Shown here one piece after another: positions 36,113-44,687 of a stretch of DNA of 64,000 bases (the stretch's first letter is position 1; the number at the start of each line of letters is the position of its first letter). The translations under genes were made by a program, and so were the position numbers. The notes under the pieces are model-generated. The model was not told the origin of the DNA. It ran no database searches and saw nothing but the letters and a program-made list of their open reading frames with translations. Source of the DNA: Edaphocola aurantiacus (GTDB taxonomy: Bacteria; Bacteroidota; Bacteroidia; Chitinophagales; Chitinophagaceae); assembly GCF_019797745.1 (NCBI RefSeq), contig NZ_VOSI01000001.1, positions 804,928 through 868,927 of the forward strand, read 5' to 3'.

Positions 36113-37357
36113 CTATTGTTTCCGGTACAGCTTCCCTTTATGTGCAAATGCCATAACCGGCGACACACGTGATACTGCTTCTGCAGAGCAACTGGCATCA
36201 ATCAGTACAAATTCAGCACCAGTATTGACTACAGGCCATTGTTTTTTTCCATTATCATCGAGCGGCAATACATTATTCGTCGCAAAGCGTAATGTCCTGG
36301 ATAATTCAAATTCTGTTCTCCATCCATACATATCGGCCATCAGGTTGGCCTTCTGTAACATATTACCCGAACCGAAGGTGCTCCAGTAGTCCTGAACATT
36401 ATCATTGCCGACCAGTACCTCTACGCCGTGTTTTACCAGTGCAGGAATAGGCATTACTAATGCACCGAAAGGTACAGAAGACACAATACCCACCTTAGCT
36501 GCCGCTAACTTTTCTGCAATGCGCTGTACTTCACTTGCAGGAAGCTGGGCCAGCACAAAGGCATGACTGATGAAGGTGCGCCCCTGCAATTGAGGATGCT
36601 GCACGGCCTGCTCCGCAAGATACTCAATGGTCCGTATGCCTTCTTTTCCACCATCATGCAGGTGGATATCAATTCCTTTATGGTAATCTACGGCCAGCTG
36701 TACCGTAAAGTCCAGTACTTTTTCAATATCACGATCTATACCATATGGATCTACCCCACCGATAAACTGTACACTGTCCAGCTGTGCTGCCTCGCGAAGC
36801 AGTGCTGCAGATTCTGTATAGAATACCCCATGCTGCGGGAAGGCAACCAATTCGGCACTGAAGCGTTCCTTTTTCAGATCCAGTGCTCTTTGCAGATTTT
36901 CAAGGGAACGCATACCCGATGTGGGCTCTATATTGAAATGGGTTCTGGCAAATGTGGTCCCATATGATTGCAACAGGTCGATCAGCTGCGCTCCTCTTTC
37001 AGTAGAGGTCTTCAGTAGTTCAGGAATGAGCTCCTGCTCGTAGGCAATCATGTCCAGAACGGTTCTTTTCTTTGGTGAAAGTGCCTGCCAGGGCAGGCCG
37101 TACAAAGTCTTATCCAGGTGCACGTGCATATCACTGAATGCCGGTAACATCAGGAAACCTTTGGCATCTATAGCATTTGCGGGCGGCGTGTCAGTAGCAT
37201 AAATGTTTGCGATTTTGCCGTCTTTAATATCTATGCAGAACAGCCCGGTTTGTGTACTCTGTGCACCTTTCTCATCCGAAACAAACCCTGTTTCCAGGCG
37301 TACATTCTTTAAGGTATAATGGCCCTGTACCGGCTCGGCATATGTAGTATGTATCAT
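36113..37357 (-). CDS. Cytosine-deaminase-like amidohydrolase, cytosolic
   Basis: 414 residues from the ATG at 37357; the frame opens at a TTG (37393) that would overlap the previous gene, and there is no export signal. It has the amidohydrolase metal site: HxH in FSDMHVHLDKT, His in DIHLHDGG, His in FISHAF and Asp in VGNDNVQDYW. That last motif plus FGSGNML closely follows the CodA pattern GHDDVxDPW. The enzyme probably deaminates or hydrolyses a cyclic amide or amine. It is a tandem paralog of the next upstream minus-strand gene, separated by 25 bases, so both are probably on one mRNA. Confidence 0.85.
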   Translation of the reverse strand: MIHTTYAEPVQGHYTLKNVRLETGFVSDEKGAQSTQTGLFCIDIKDGKIANIYATDTPPANAIDAKGFLMLPAFSDMHVHLDKTLYGLPWQALSPKKRTVLDMIAYEQELIPELLKTSTERGAQLIDLLQSYGTTFARTHFNIEPTSGMRSLENLQRALDLKKERFSAELVAFPQHGVFYTESAALLREAAQLDSVQFIGGVDPYGIDRDIEKVLDFTVQLAVDYHKGIDIHLHDGGKEGIRTIEYLAEQAVQHPQLQGRTFISHAFVLAQLPASEVQRIAEKLAAAKVGIVSSVPFGALVMPIPALVKHGVEVLVGNDNVQDYWSTFGSGNMLQKANLMADMYGWRTEFELSRTLRFATNNVLPLDDNGKKQWPVVNTGAEFVLIDASCSAEAVSRVSPVMAFAHKGKLYRKQ

Positions 37358-37382
37358 CTCAGCTATCTTTATTTTAATCGTA

Positions 37383-38717
37383 TCAGAAAACAATATTACC
37401 CTGGTATATCAATGAGGTAACGGGAGAGATCCTGGAAATGGCTTCTGCCGAACAGCTTGCATCCAGGAATACCAGGTCGGCAGCATCTCCGGCTTTAGGC
37501 CATTGCTGCACGCCTTTATCATCCAGAGGCAAAGGTCCCGCTGTGGCCAGTTTCAGCATCCTGGACAGGCCAAATTCGGTGGTTTTGCCATACACCTGGG
37601 CGGCGGTATTTACTTTCTGCAATACACTGCCGCTACCGAAAGTATTCCAGTGATCGACGATGCTGTCATTGCCTGTCATTACTTTCACATTATGCTCCAG
37701 CAAAGTCGGAATAGGCATGATGAGTCCGGCAAAAGGAATGGTGGACACGATGCCGATCTGTGCTGCGCCCAGCTTTTCGGCCATCTCCTGCTGCTTTGCC
37801 TGATCCAGTTTGCCGAGTACGAAACAGTGGCTCAGATAGGTTTTTCCTTTCAATACAGGATTTTCATTAACCTTATTGATCAGGTATTCTACCGTTTTCA
37901 ATCCGGATGCACCGGTTTCGTGCAGGTGAATATCAATGCCTTTATTATAATCCAGGGCCAGCTGTACGGTAAAGTCCATCGTTTTTTCGATGGCGCCATC
38001 AACGGTGAAAGGGTCTACCCCACCGATGAAGTCAACACCTGCCTGTGCCGCCTCTTTCATATATGGGGCAGAGTCTGTATAATACACACCATGTTGCGGA
38101 AAGGCTACCAGTTCGGCCCCGAATACCTGCTTCTTATTGTCCAGTGCCATCTGCAAATGACGCAGCGAATCCAGTTTGGACGTGGGTTCTATATTTACAT
38201 GACTTCTGGCAAAGGCGGTGCCTTTTGATTGCAGGAGCCCGATCAGTTTTTCTGCCTTATGTGCGGAGTCTTTCAGCATTCCGGGTAGTATCTGCTGCTC
38301 CAGGGCAATCATTCCTTTAAGCCCTCCTGTTCTCCTCTCTACTGCACGCCAGGCATCACCGTAAAAGGTCTTATCAAGGTGAATGTGCATATCCTTAAAT
38401 GCAGGCAGCATCAGCATTCCCCTGGCATCTATTGCCTGAGCATCGGCCTGGTTTGATCGTACATTTTTGATTTTACCGTGGTCTACATCTACCATAAATA
38501 GTTCGGTCTTTGTGGCGATTACATCACCATCATGGTATACAAATCCAGTCTCCAGCCGAACATTCTTCAGGGTGTATTTTTTATTTTTATGCGCATGACC
38601 ACCTTTTTTCAGTCCGGCATCTTCAACAAAGAGCATGCCCGGCAGGAAAGTAGCCCCGGCCAGCATCCATGCTGATTTCCTGATAAATTCTTTGCGCGTT
38701 ACGGTCGATTGTTCCAT
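37383..38717 (-). CDS. Cytosine-deaminase-like amidohydrolase with export signal
   Basis: 444 residues. The N-terminus TRKEFIRKSAWMLAGATFLP is a Tat-like signal (RK rather than RR), which the downstream paralog lacks. The catalytic motifs are complete: FKDMHIHLDKT, DIHLHETG, YLSHCF and TGNDSIVDHWNTFG. It has the same architecture as the following gene and clear sequence identity over the full barrel (for example PAFxDMHxHLDKTxYG and ELVAFPQHGVxYT). It is first gene of the pair behind a TACTTTTG element. The exported copy may act on an external substrate that the cytosolic copy handles after uptake; this is inference. Confidence 0.85.
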   Translation of the reverse strand: MEQSTVTRKEFIRKSAWMLAGATFLPGMLFVEDAGLKKGGHAHKNKKYTLKNVRLETGFVYHDGDVIATKTELFMVDVDHGKIKNVRSNQADAQAIDARGMLMLPAFKDMHIHLDKTFYGDAWRAVERRTGGLKGMIALEQQILPGMLKDSAHKAEKLIGLLQSKGTAFARSHVNIEPTSKLDSLRHLQMALDNKKQVFGAELVAFPQHGVYYTDSAPYMKEAAQAGVDFIGGVDPFTVDGAIEKTMDFTVQLALDYNKGIDIHLHETGASGLKTVEYLINKVNENPVLKGKTYLSHCFVLGKLDQAKQQEMAEKLGAAQIGIVSTIPFAGLIMPIPTLLEHNVKVMTGNDSIVDHWNTFGSGSVLQKVNTAAQVYGKTTEFGLSRMLKLATAGPLPLDDKGVQQWPKAGDAADLVFLDASCSAEAISRISPVTSLIYQGNIVF

Positions 38718-38776
38718 GTAGAATCCAGATTAATAATTCCGGTACAGCCACTGCAATTCATAGCTATAACCATTTA

Positions 38777-38784
38777 CAAAAGTA
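38777..38784 (-). promoter_or_regulatory. TACTTTTG promoter element for the amidohydrolase pair
   Basis: An exact TAnnTTTG match on the minus strand, about 60 bases before the ATG at 38717. No well-spaced -33 TTG was found. Confidence 0.45.
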
Positions 38785-38877
38785 CTGGCTTCCTATGCCC
38801 TAACCTGTGTACAATTACGGACATTGCTTGTAAAATTTATAACAGGAGCAGAAACTGATCATTATACCGTGATCAAT

Positions 38878-38918
38878 AAAAGGGCCTCCGGCATATGTGC
38901 AGGAGGCCCTTTTATTAT
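38878..38918. terminator. Terminator of the FG-GAP protein gene
   Basis: A 12-bp perfect stem AAAAGGGCCTCC/GGAGGCCCTTTT (38878-38889 with 38902-38913) with a 12-base loop. Confidence 0.8.
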
Positions 38919-38936
38919 TTTCAATATCTATCTGAA

Positions 38937-40901
38937 TTATTGCTTCACAATTGTACTGCTGCGCTGTGCTGCACCGGTATTGAATTGCAGGAAATAAGTA
39001 CCGGAAGGTAAGGCCTGCATATCTACTGTTGTTTTGCCCACCGGCAAAGTGTAGCTGCGCACCAATCTTCCGCTGATGTCGTACAGGCATGCTGTACCAG
39101 GCATGGAGTTTACAAGCATCACCTTATCCGTAACAGGATTAGGATACACTTCAAACTGCAGAGCAGATTTGATGGTTGCGGTTACGATTTCGCTGTAGGC
39201 ATATGATCCATCAGCTGTAACCATTTTGATACGGTAAAATAATTTTCCGTTCACACCTTCATCTGTATAAGTATACTGATGTGTACCGATACGGGATGCG
39301 GTAGTATAAATGGTCTGGAAAATATTGCCATCAAGGCTGCGCTGCAATTCCATTTTATCTGTAGCATTATCCCCTACTGCAGTCCAGCTGATGTCGCAGT
39401 TGCCCTGCTCTGTAGCTGTTGCTTTAATGCCCATCAGTTTAATAGCCAGTATTGTGCTACCCGTAGTAAAGGTCAGGAAAGACGGACTGGTTTCCGGCTC
39501 TCTTGTCCGGGTAAGGGGATCTAGACTACCCATGATGATACCATCATTATCGCGCAGGGCCTGACGATCAAAGGTTACATAATATGCTGTGTTCGCAGCA
39601 AGAATCGTTACAGGGTTGATGGTGATCGTAGCAGTACCATTGCCCGTTACGAGGGCACCCGTTACCGGTATGGTTTCTACAATACTATTGTCGCTCAGTT
39701 TACGAATATAGATATTCCCGGAACCTTTAAACATTGCTTCGCTGAAGTTGAGCACAATATTTGCATTGCGATCTACGGCCAGTGCGCCATTTGCAGGAAC
39801 GGTACTGGTTACTGCAGGAGCAGCACCGGTATTAGTCAGGTAAACATCATTGCCTGTACCGGCTACGCGCACCCATACATCCAGATCGCCATCAGCATCA
39901 ATATCAGAGACAGAAGCGCTTACCGTCAATGCAAAGTTGGCAATACCGCTTGAGGCATATGCAGAGAAAGGATGAGTGGCCGGAGTAGAAAAAGTGCCTC
40001 CATCGTTCTGTACGTAAACCAACGGTGTACCCACAGCAGTAGTATACAGGACATCAGGATAGCCATCTCCATTGAAATCCGCTACTGACGCTGCCCCTAC
40101 ACCTCCTGATGCTGTAAATTCCAGACCGGCGGGTAAAGTAGTACTCACATAAGTTCCGGCGTCATTGCGCAGGTATATATCATTACCGGCATTGATGACC
40201 CTGAACCATACATCCAGATCGCCATCAGCATCGAAATCTGCAACACTGGATGAACTGGTGAACGCAAAAGCGCCAGGACTAGAGGCCACAAAGTTTACAA
40301 ACGGGTTGCCACTGCCAGGGGTACTAAAACTGCCGGAACCATTATTCAGCAGGTAGATGATTGCCGCACCCGCACCTGTGGTATAAGCAATATCCACTTT
40401 CCCGTCTCCGCTGAAGTCGGCTACGGCAACAGCCTGAACACTGCTGGCGGTAAATTCCATGCCGGAAGGCACTGCGGCACTTACATAAGTTCCGGCATCG
40501 TTGCGCAGGTATATATCATTGCTGGCACCGGAAACCCGGAACCAGATATCGAGATCGCCGTCACCATCAAAGTCAGCGGTAGTAGAACTTGCACTTAATG
40601 CAAAACCAGCGGGCGTACTCGCGGTAAAGTTTGCAAAAGGATTGGGCGTTGGTGTACTGAAGGTACCGGAGCCATTATTCTGCAGGTAGACGAGTCCGGC
40701 AGCTATACCCGAATGATACAGGATATCTGCCGCTCCATCTCCGTTGAAATCTGCAACGGTATAAATACCGGCACTACCCGAGTTATACTCTAAACCGGCG
40801 GGTAATGTTCCGGTGCTGTAATTACTTTGTGCTGAAGCTGCTCCTGCGGTGCACAAGGCACCGGAAAGCAAAAAGAGGAAGTGTAAAGGATTATGTTTCA
40901 T
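38937..40901 (-). CDS. Secreted FG-GAP/VCBS repeat protein with Ig-like and T9SS sorting domains
   Basis: 654 residues from the ATG at 40901: signal peptide 1-24 (FLLSGALCTAGAASA). Six FG-GAP/VCBS-type repeats follow, each with a calcium-binding-like loop such as DFNGDGAADILYHS or DFDGDGDLDIWFR, alternating in two types (about 30-370). A Big_5/SbsA-like domain comes next (VPANGALAVDRNANIVLNFSE). A type A T9SS sorting domain starts VYPNPVTDKVMLV and ends STIVKQ. Export by Sec and T9SS to the cell surface is expected. Repeats of this kind form beta-propellers that bind ligands or partners. The ATG at 40958 is excluded by the promoter element between. Confidence 0.88.
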   Translation of the reverse strand: MKHNPLHFLFLLSGALCTAGAASAQSNYSTGTLPAGLEYNSGSAGIYTVADFNGDGAADILYHSGIAAGLVYLQNNGSGTFSTPTPNPFANFTASTPAGFALSASSTTADFDGDGDLDIWFRVSGASNDIYLRNDAGTYVSAAVPSGMEFTASSVQAVAVADFSGDGKVDIAYTTGAGAAIIYLLNNGSGSFSTPGSGNPFVNFVASSPGAFAFTSSSSVADFDADGDLDVWFRVINAGNDIYLRNDAGTYVSTTLPAGLEFTASGGVGAASVADFNGDGYPDVLYTTAVGTPLVYVQNDGGTFSTPATHPFSAYASSGIANFALTVSASVSDIDADGDLDVWVRVAGTGNDVYLTNTGAAPAVTSTVPANGALAVDRNANIVLNFSEAMFKGSGNIYIRKLSDNSIVETIPVTGALVTGNGTATITINPVTILAANTAYYVTFDRQALRDNDGIIMGSLDPLTRTREPETSPSFLTFTTGSTILAIKLMGIKATATEQGNCDISWTAVGDNATDKMELQRSLDGNIFQTIYTTASRIGTHQYTYTDEGVNGKLFYRIKMVTADGSYAYSEIVTATIKSALQFEVYPNPVTDKVMLVNSMPGTACLYDISGRLVRSYTLPVGKTTVDMQALPSGTYFLQFNTGAAQRSSTIVKQ

Positions 40902-40924
40902 ATTAAGGTGAATTATTCTAAATT

Positions 40925-40932
40925 CAAAAATA
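40925..40932 (-). promoter_or_regulatory. TATTTTTG promoter element for the FG-GAP protein
   Basis: An exact minus-strand TAnnTTTG match 23 bases upstream of the ATG at 40901, and downstream of the alternative start at 40958. Confidence 0.5.
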
Positions 40933-40997
40933 GAAATAAAATATTGATGAACATTCACTTATGTAAACAAAATAAAAAAATAATCTATTCCTAAATC

Positions 40998-41027
40998 TTG
41001 TTTTACATTTTTTATTTCCTACATTTG
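40998..41027 (+). promoter_or_regulatory. Textbook Bacteroidota promoter TTG-N19-TACATTTG
   Basis: TTG at 40998-41000 and TACATTTG at 41020-41027 are spaced by 19 bases, in the known 17-23 range. It drives the small secreted paralog pair starting at 41062. Confidence 0.75.
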
Positions 41028-41061
41028 AGTATTAACAAAAAACTCCTCTAAATTGTTCTTT

Positions 41062-41418
41062 ATGAAAAAACTGTTATTAGCCGCACTGGCACTGATGGGC
41101 ACTGGTATTGCTGCTGAAGCCAATATGCTGACTGTAAATAACCTCACACCTTGTACTTATACGATCAGTTTATCTGGCGGTTCCGGTACGATTATTCCAC
41201 CGGGTACCAGCACCTTCTACTCTTTTGGTACAGTACATATTACTGCAATCAAAATTATGTGGGGCGGTGGTGTTACACAGGTAAATGTAGGATTCGGTAG
41301 CCCTTACCATAACAGTATAGGCCAGCCAACACCAACATGTCTGGCTCCGGGAGGTTTCTATACCGCAAGCTGGGCTCAAGCGAGCGCCACTGCAGATGCA
41401 TCTATGGTTATCTTCTAA
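41062..41418 (+). CDS. Small secreted protein, first of a tandem pair
   Basis: 118 residues from the ATG at 41062 with a signal peptide of about 1-23 (KKLLLAALALMGTGIAAEA). The mature part is about 95 residues with two cysteines (CTYTISLSG and PTPTCLAPGG) likely to form a disulfide, and ends TASWAQASATADASMVIF. No known domain; no T9SS domain. About half of its residues are shared with the next gene product. A consensus promoter lies 34 bases upstream, pointing to strong expression. The family is unrecognised; a small extracellular beta-sandwich is the best guess. Confidence 0.75.
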   Translation: MKKLLLAALALMGTGIAAEANMLTVNNLTPCTYTISLSGGSGTIIPPGTSTFYSFGTVHITAIKIMWGGGVTQVNVGFGSPYHNSIGQPTPTCLAPGGFYTASWAQASATADASMVIF

Positions 41419-41456
41419 ATCATTTTAAACCTCATTTAATCCTCAAATATTCCTTT

Positions 41457-41822
41457 ATGAAAAAACTATTACTGGGTGCATTTGCCCTGATCGCAACAGC
41501 AGGTATCGCTAATGCCAATACCTTAACTGTAACTAACCTGACTGGTTGTCCTTATACACTGAGTATTTCCGGATACGGTTATGCAACTATCGGTACAGGA
41601 ACATATGTATTCAACTCTTTAAGCGGTACAAACATTGACGCTGCTAAAGTACTTTATGTATTCGCCAGCGGTGCCAATACCGGTCTGGGTGTCGGACTCA
41701 CTTCACCTTACGCAAACACTGCAGGACAGCCTACTCCTCCATGTCTTACTGCTGCATATTTCACAGCAAGCTGGTCTCAGGGTTCTGCTACCGCTAATGC
41801 CTCACTGGTTATTTTCAACTAA
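41457..41822 (+). CDS. Small secreted protein, second of a tandem pair
   Basis: 121 residues from the ATG at 41457 with signal peptide KKLLLGAFALIATAGIANA. The mature part keeps the two cysteines (GCPYTLSIS and PTPPCLTAAY), the TVTNLT opening and the TASWSQGSATANASLVIF ending of the upstream paralog. The larger frame beginning at 41337 overlaps the first gene and is not used. The gap to the first gene is 38 bases, and the pair shares the promoter at 41.0 kb and the terminator at 41.84 kb. Function unknown. Confidence 0.75.
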   Translation: MKKLLLGAFALIATAGIANANTLTVTNLTGCPYTLSISGYGYATIGTGTYVFNSLSGTNIDAAKVLYVFASGANTGLGVGLTSPYANTAGQPTPPCLTAAYFTASWSQGSATANASLVIFN

Positions 41823-41841
41823 GCTGATATATCGGTTAATG

Positions 41842-41874
41842 AAGCGCTCCTGTGTATACGGGAGCGCTTTTATT
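41842..41874 (+). terminator. Terminator of the small secreted pair
   Basis: A 9-bp stem AAGCGCTCC/GGAGCGCTT (41842-41850 with 41861-41869) and a T-rich tail. Confidence 0.8.
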
Positions 41875-41888
41875 ATACCGGATATGCT

Positions 41889-42089
41889 TTACCCGCATAT
41901 TTTCCGATACCGGTAATGCGGCTTGATATATTTATTCAGAAAAGTTCCTTTTGAAAAAGCATTTTGCATGCGTTCATATACTTCCTGCGGCACCTGCATA
42001 TACTCATACACCGCACCGGAAAGATATACGACTACCAGAGATTTCCTGGTGGCATCATAATGAAAGCTGCTCACGACTGTTGAGGGCAT
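41889..42089 (-). CDS. KTSC-domain protein
   Basis: 66 residues from the ATG at 42089. It is almost all KTSC domain: MPSTVVSSFHYDATRKSLVV, then YLSGAVYEYMQVPQEVYERM and SKGTFLNKYIKPHYRYRKI. The KTSC triad-like Ser-Lys-Gly-Thr-Phe motif is conserved. These domains are small and often found beside or fused to RNA- or DNA-related enzymes; no biochemical role is settled. It follows the Nei/Fpg-like gene by two bases, suggesting translational coupling and a shared DNA repair context. Confidence 0.85.
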   Translation of the reverse strand: MPSTVVSSFHYDATRKSLVVVYLSGAVYEYMQVPQEVYERMQNAFSKGTFLNKYIKPHYRYRKICG

Positions 42090-42091
42090 AC

Positions 42092-42838
42092 TCAATTGTG
42101 TTTATCATACAACTGCTGATCTGTTGTACAGAAGAAACTCCGGCGATGTGTTTTGCCGGTATATTTCTTCGTAAGTGTAGTACCGCATTTGGGGCAAGTC
42201 TTCCTGGTATGCACCAGCCAGTGCTGCTTCAATACAAAATCACGTTTCCAGTTCAAAAAATCAAAACTGTATTGCCGGGCTTCTTTAATAAGTAAAGTCA
42301 GTTTTTTATCGGGCAGTTCGCTCACGATACTTTCGGGATGTACCCCTATCCGGAAGAGCACTTCATTCTTAATAATATTGCCCACTCCGGCAAAAATATC
42401 CTGGTTCAGCAAAGCATCGCAAACCATAGTATTCTGTAGCGCTTTCAGCTTTTTGCGGGCCTGAGCGGGAAGCCAGTTGTCACTCAATACATCTGCCTCC
42501 CAGGGAAGGGTATCCAGGAATGCAAGGTCATGCAACTTAACAGAGCAGGTATAAAAGTATATGCTCCCCTCCTTAAATTGAAGGCAAAGTCTAAGGCTTT
42601 TATCGGATTTGGTCTTCTCATTAACGCTATAGGAACCGAATAAGAGCAGATGTATGCGTACAACAATAACTTCACAAACCAGGAACAGCTGCTTGCCCAG
42701 TGATTTAATTTCAGAAAGCTTTTTGCCTTGTAACCACTGCAATTCGATCCTGGCATTACCGCTGACTGATATTATTTTCTGTCCGGCAAAAGGCAATAGT
42801 TCTTCTTTCATTAATAATATGGACGGTCCTTCAGGCAT
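42092..42838 (-). CDS. nei: Fpg/Nei-family DNA glycosylase (endonuclease VIII-like) with altered zinc finger
   Basis: 248 residues. The N-terminus MPEGPSILL gives Pro2/Glu3 for the catalytic Schiff-base chemistry of Fpg/Nei enzymes, and the helix-two-turn-helix appears as LLNQDIFAGVGNIIKNE. The C-terminal zinc finger begins CPKCGTTLTKKYTGKTHRR but ends SFFCTTDQQLY, so the expected fourth cysteine is Asp. The DNA was checked in frame and this is not an obvious frameshift. The enzyme would excise oxidised pyrimidines and nick the strand. It is preceded by a hypothetical gene and followed by the KTSC gene on the same strand. Nei versus other subfamilies is not settled. Confidence 0.85.
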   Translation of the reverse strand: MPEGPSILLMKEELLPFAGQKIISVSGNARIELQWLQGKKLSEIKSLGKQLFLVCEVIVVRIHLLLFGSYSVNEKTKSDKSLRLCLQFKEGSIYFYTCSVKLHDLAFLDTLPWEADVLSDNWLPAQARKKLKALQNTMVCDALLNQDIFAGVGNIIKNEVLFRIGVHPESIVSELPDKKLTLLIKEARQYSFDFLNWKRDFVLKQHWLVHTRKTCPKCGTTLTKKYTGKTHRRSFFCTTDQQLYDKHN

Positions 42839-42862
42839 ATATTTAGGGTTAAAACAGGTGCA

Positions 42863-43333
42863 CTAATTCAACACAAAGTCTGCTTTGGCCCACTCTTCCG
42901 TTTCATTATGGAGATTGGTACGAAGCGGCGCAAAATCTTTGAGCGAGATGGCAATGGTACTGTCATCAATATTGCCGAACCGGGTTACTGCTCCTTCGCT
43001 GGTAGTACTGATCAGCATAAGGTTATAGGTAAACAGGTACTTCAGTTCCAGCAGTTGTATATAATCATCCAGCCGTTTCAGGTAATTCATGATATACAGC
43101 TCAGCTTCAATATCAATGCGCAGGATGAGTAAATGTTCCAGCGGTGTATAGATCTCCCGGATATCAATATCCGTGAAAGGGGTACCACTTATATTGCTCA
43201 GCCCGGATAATTCATGATTCACAGACTGATTGATCAAGATCAGGTTTGCAAACAGGTATTTCCGGAACAGCTGAGGATTACAGATATTACCCGGGTCATG
43301 CAGTGCATAAGACAAAGCTATTTCTCGTATCAT
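42863..43333 (-). CDS. Hypothetical protein, first gene of the nei operon
   Basis: 156 residues, unrecognised. It is mixed alpha/beta, with a helical middle (YTPLEHLLILRIDIEAELYI, DDYIQLLELKYLFTYNLMLI) and no signal peptide. A minus-strand TACTTTTG element lies 17 bases upstream of its ATG. The nei-like gene follows after 24 bases, so the three genes 43333-41889 look like one operon. A regulatory or repair-linked role is suggested only by location. Confidence 0.6.
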   Translation of the reverse strand: MIREIALSYALHDPGNICNPQLFRKYLFANLILINQSVNHELSGLSNISGTPFTDIDIREIYTPLEHLLILRIDIEAELYIMNYLKRLDDYIQLLELKYLFTYNLMLISTTSEGAVTRFGNIDDSTIAISLKDFAPLRTNLHNETEEWAKADFVLN

Positions 43334-43349
43334 ATGGATGTCAATTAAT

Positions 43350-43357
43350 CAAAAGTA
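43350..43357 (-). promoter_or_regulatory. TACTTTTG promoter element of the nei operon
   Basis: An exact minus-strand TAnnTTTG match 17 bases before the ATG at 43333. The region 43.36-43.73 kb holds no gene that I can support. Confidence 0.5.
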
Positions 43358-43731
43358 TAATCAGCAGCTACATTGCTCTATAGTGCCTTAAACTAGAGAT
43401 CAATTTATGCGCCAATTGCTTTATGATCAAGCCTGCTCTTGATCCAGAGCTAAAATCCACGATTTACTGGGGAATTCCCCAAATGGCATACCCAGCCTGT
43501 AACGCTTCTGCTCAAATCAACATGCCTCATGAATGAAACATCAGGATACAAATGCTCCCTATTGCGCCTACCCTGCCATTCTGATAATATGCATCTCATT
43601 CTGATAGGCCATTTAAAGAGATTGTTTCAAAAATAAAACACATAACAAATTGACTATAAACAACTTAATTAAACACTAAAAATACAGGCACACTTCTGGC
43701 ACAGATCATAACCAAACAAAAATCCTTAGTT

Positions 43732-44082
43732 ATGATTCATAAGAACGAAGCTGCAATTGCCATCATAAACATTATGCCCGAGGCGGAACAGGATATGCAG
43801 ACGGCCCTGAACAAAGGTGCTTTTGCAGTGGTACAATTATTCACCCAAAAGATTAAACAACTGGTGGCAGATGAACGCCTGGCACTAGCGGAACAGGCGA
43901 TGAAAATAATGGATAAGATATACGGACAGGGCGATCAACTCTTACAACTGGCTGTGGAAAACACATTTATATTCTCTCTTCGCAGCATTGCAGCACGCAC
44001 AAAAAATCCCTGCTTCTGGGGTGCCGTACCCATGGGCCTATACACAGCTTACATACACCAGGTGTACCGGTCCAATATTTAA
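43732..44082 (+). CDS. Hypothetical protein
   Basis: 116 residues, mostly helical, with no signal peptide or transmembrane helix. The first half (PEAEQDMQTALNKGAFAVVQ and LFTQKIKQLVADERLALAEQ) is amphipathic. The C-terminal stretch is NPCFWGAVPMGLYTAYIHQV. I recall similar small cytosolic proteins annotated only as DUFs, without known function. It is followed by a strong terminator shared with the convergent cytochrome gene. Confidence 0.6.
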   Translation: MIHKNEAAIAIINIMPEAEQDMQTALNKGAFAVVQLFTQKIKQLVADERLALAEQAMKIMDKIYGQGDQLLQLAVENTFIFSLRSIAARTKNPCFWGAVPMGLYTAYIHQVYRSNI

Positions 44083-44105
44083 GATCCGTTACTTAAACCA
44101 AAATA

Positions 44106-44141
44106 AAAAGGAACAGACGGTACTGTCTGTTCCTTTTTTCT
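44106..44141. terminator. Bidirectional terminator
   Basis: A perfect 13-bp stem (44106-44118 with 44125-44137), a 6-base loop, and A and T tracts on either side, between convergent genes. Confidence 0.85.
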
Positions 44142-44164
44142 ATATCGTTTTTGGTCTTTATGGT

Positions 44165-44491
44165 TTATGAGTCTTTTGAATGTGCAATCAGGTAAGCCCT
44201 TACCAGCTTGCCTTCATCATCGGTGAGCTTCGCTCTCGGGATCATTCTTTTAACGGTCTTGTTCCACTGTTCAGGCGTTTTCGACTCCGGTTGTTTCAGT
44301 TTATGACACTTCGCACAATTATTGATGAATAAGGTCTCTCCCTTTGCAATCTGATCCTGGGAGTATTGTGCTTTTATCTGCTCTTTACTTTCTACCGGCA
44401 GAGATCGTATAACCTGGCTTGCTTTTGGATAACATCCTACAATCGTAAGCGATACCATACAGCCAAGTATTATGGATTTGGGCATGTTCAT
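44165..44491 (-). CDS. c-type cytochrome-like lipoprotein
   Basis: 108 residues from the ATG at 44491. The N-terminal signal ends in a lipobox-like CMVSLTIVGC, so it is probably lipid-anchored. A single haem c site, NNCAKCHKL, is present (CxxCH), with a distal Met in VKRMIPRAK as the likely sixth ligand. It is a small monohaem cytochrome for periplasmic electron transfer; the partner is unknown. A near-match TACTTTTA lies upstream in place of the perfect -7 element. Confidence 0.8.
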   Translation of the reverse strand: MNMPKSIILGCMVSLTIVGCYPKASQVIRSLPVESKEQIKAQYSQDQIAKGETLFINNCAKCHKLKQPESKTPEQWNKTVKRMIPRAKLTDDEGKLVRAYLIAHSKDS

Positions 44492-44687
44492 AATAATTAT
44501 GAGTTGATTCACCTAAAAGTAATCTTTGTCACAAGATTGTCATAGCGAAAGTACTAAACTTAACAAATAATTAAATGAGAGCACTCCCGCAGATTCAGGA
44601 CGCTTTGAAAAAATACATTTCCAATACCAGAGAAATAAGCAATAATACTTAACTTGTCTGATATGCTTCCCGAATAACGGACAACCT

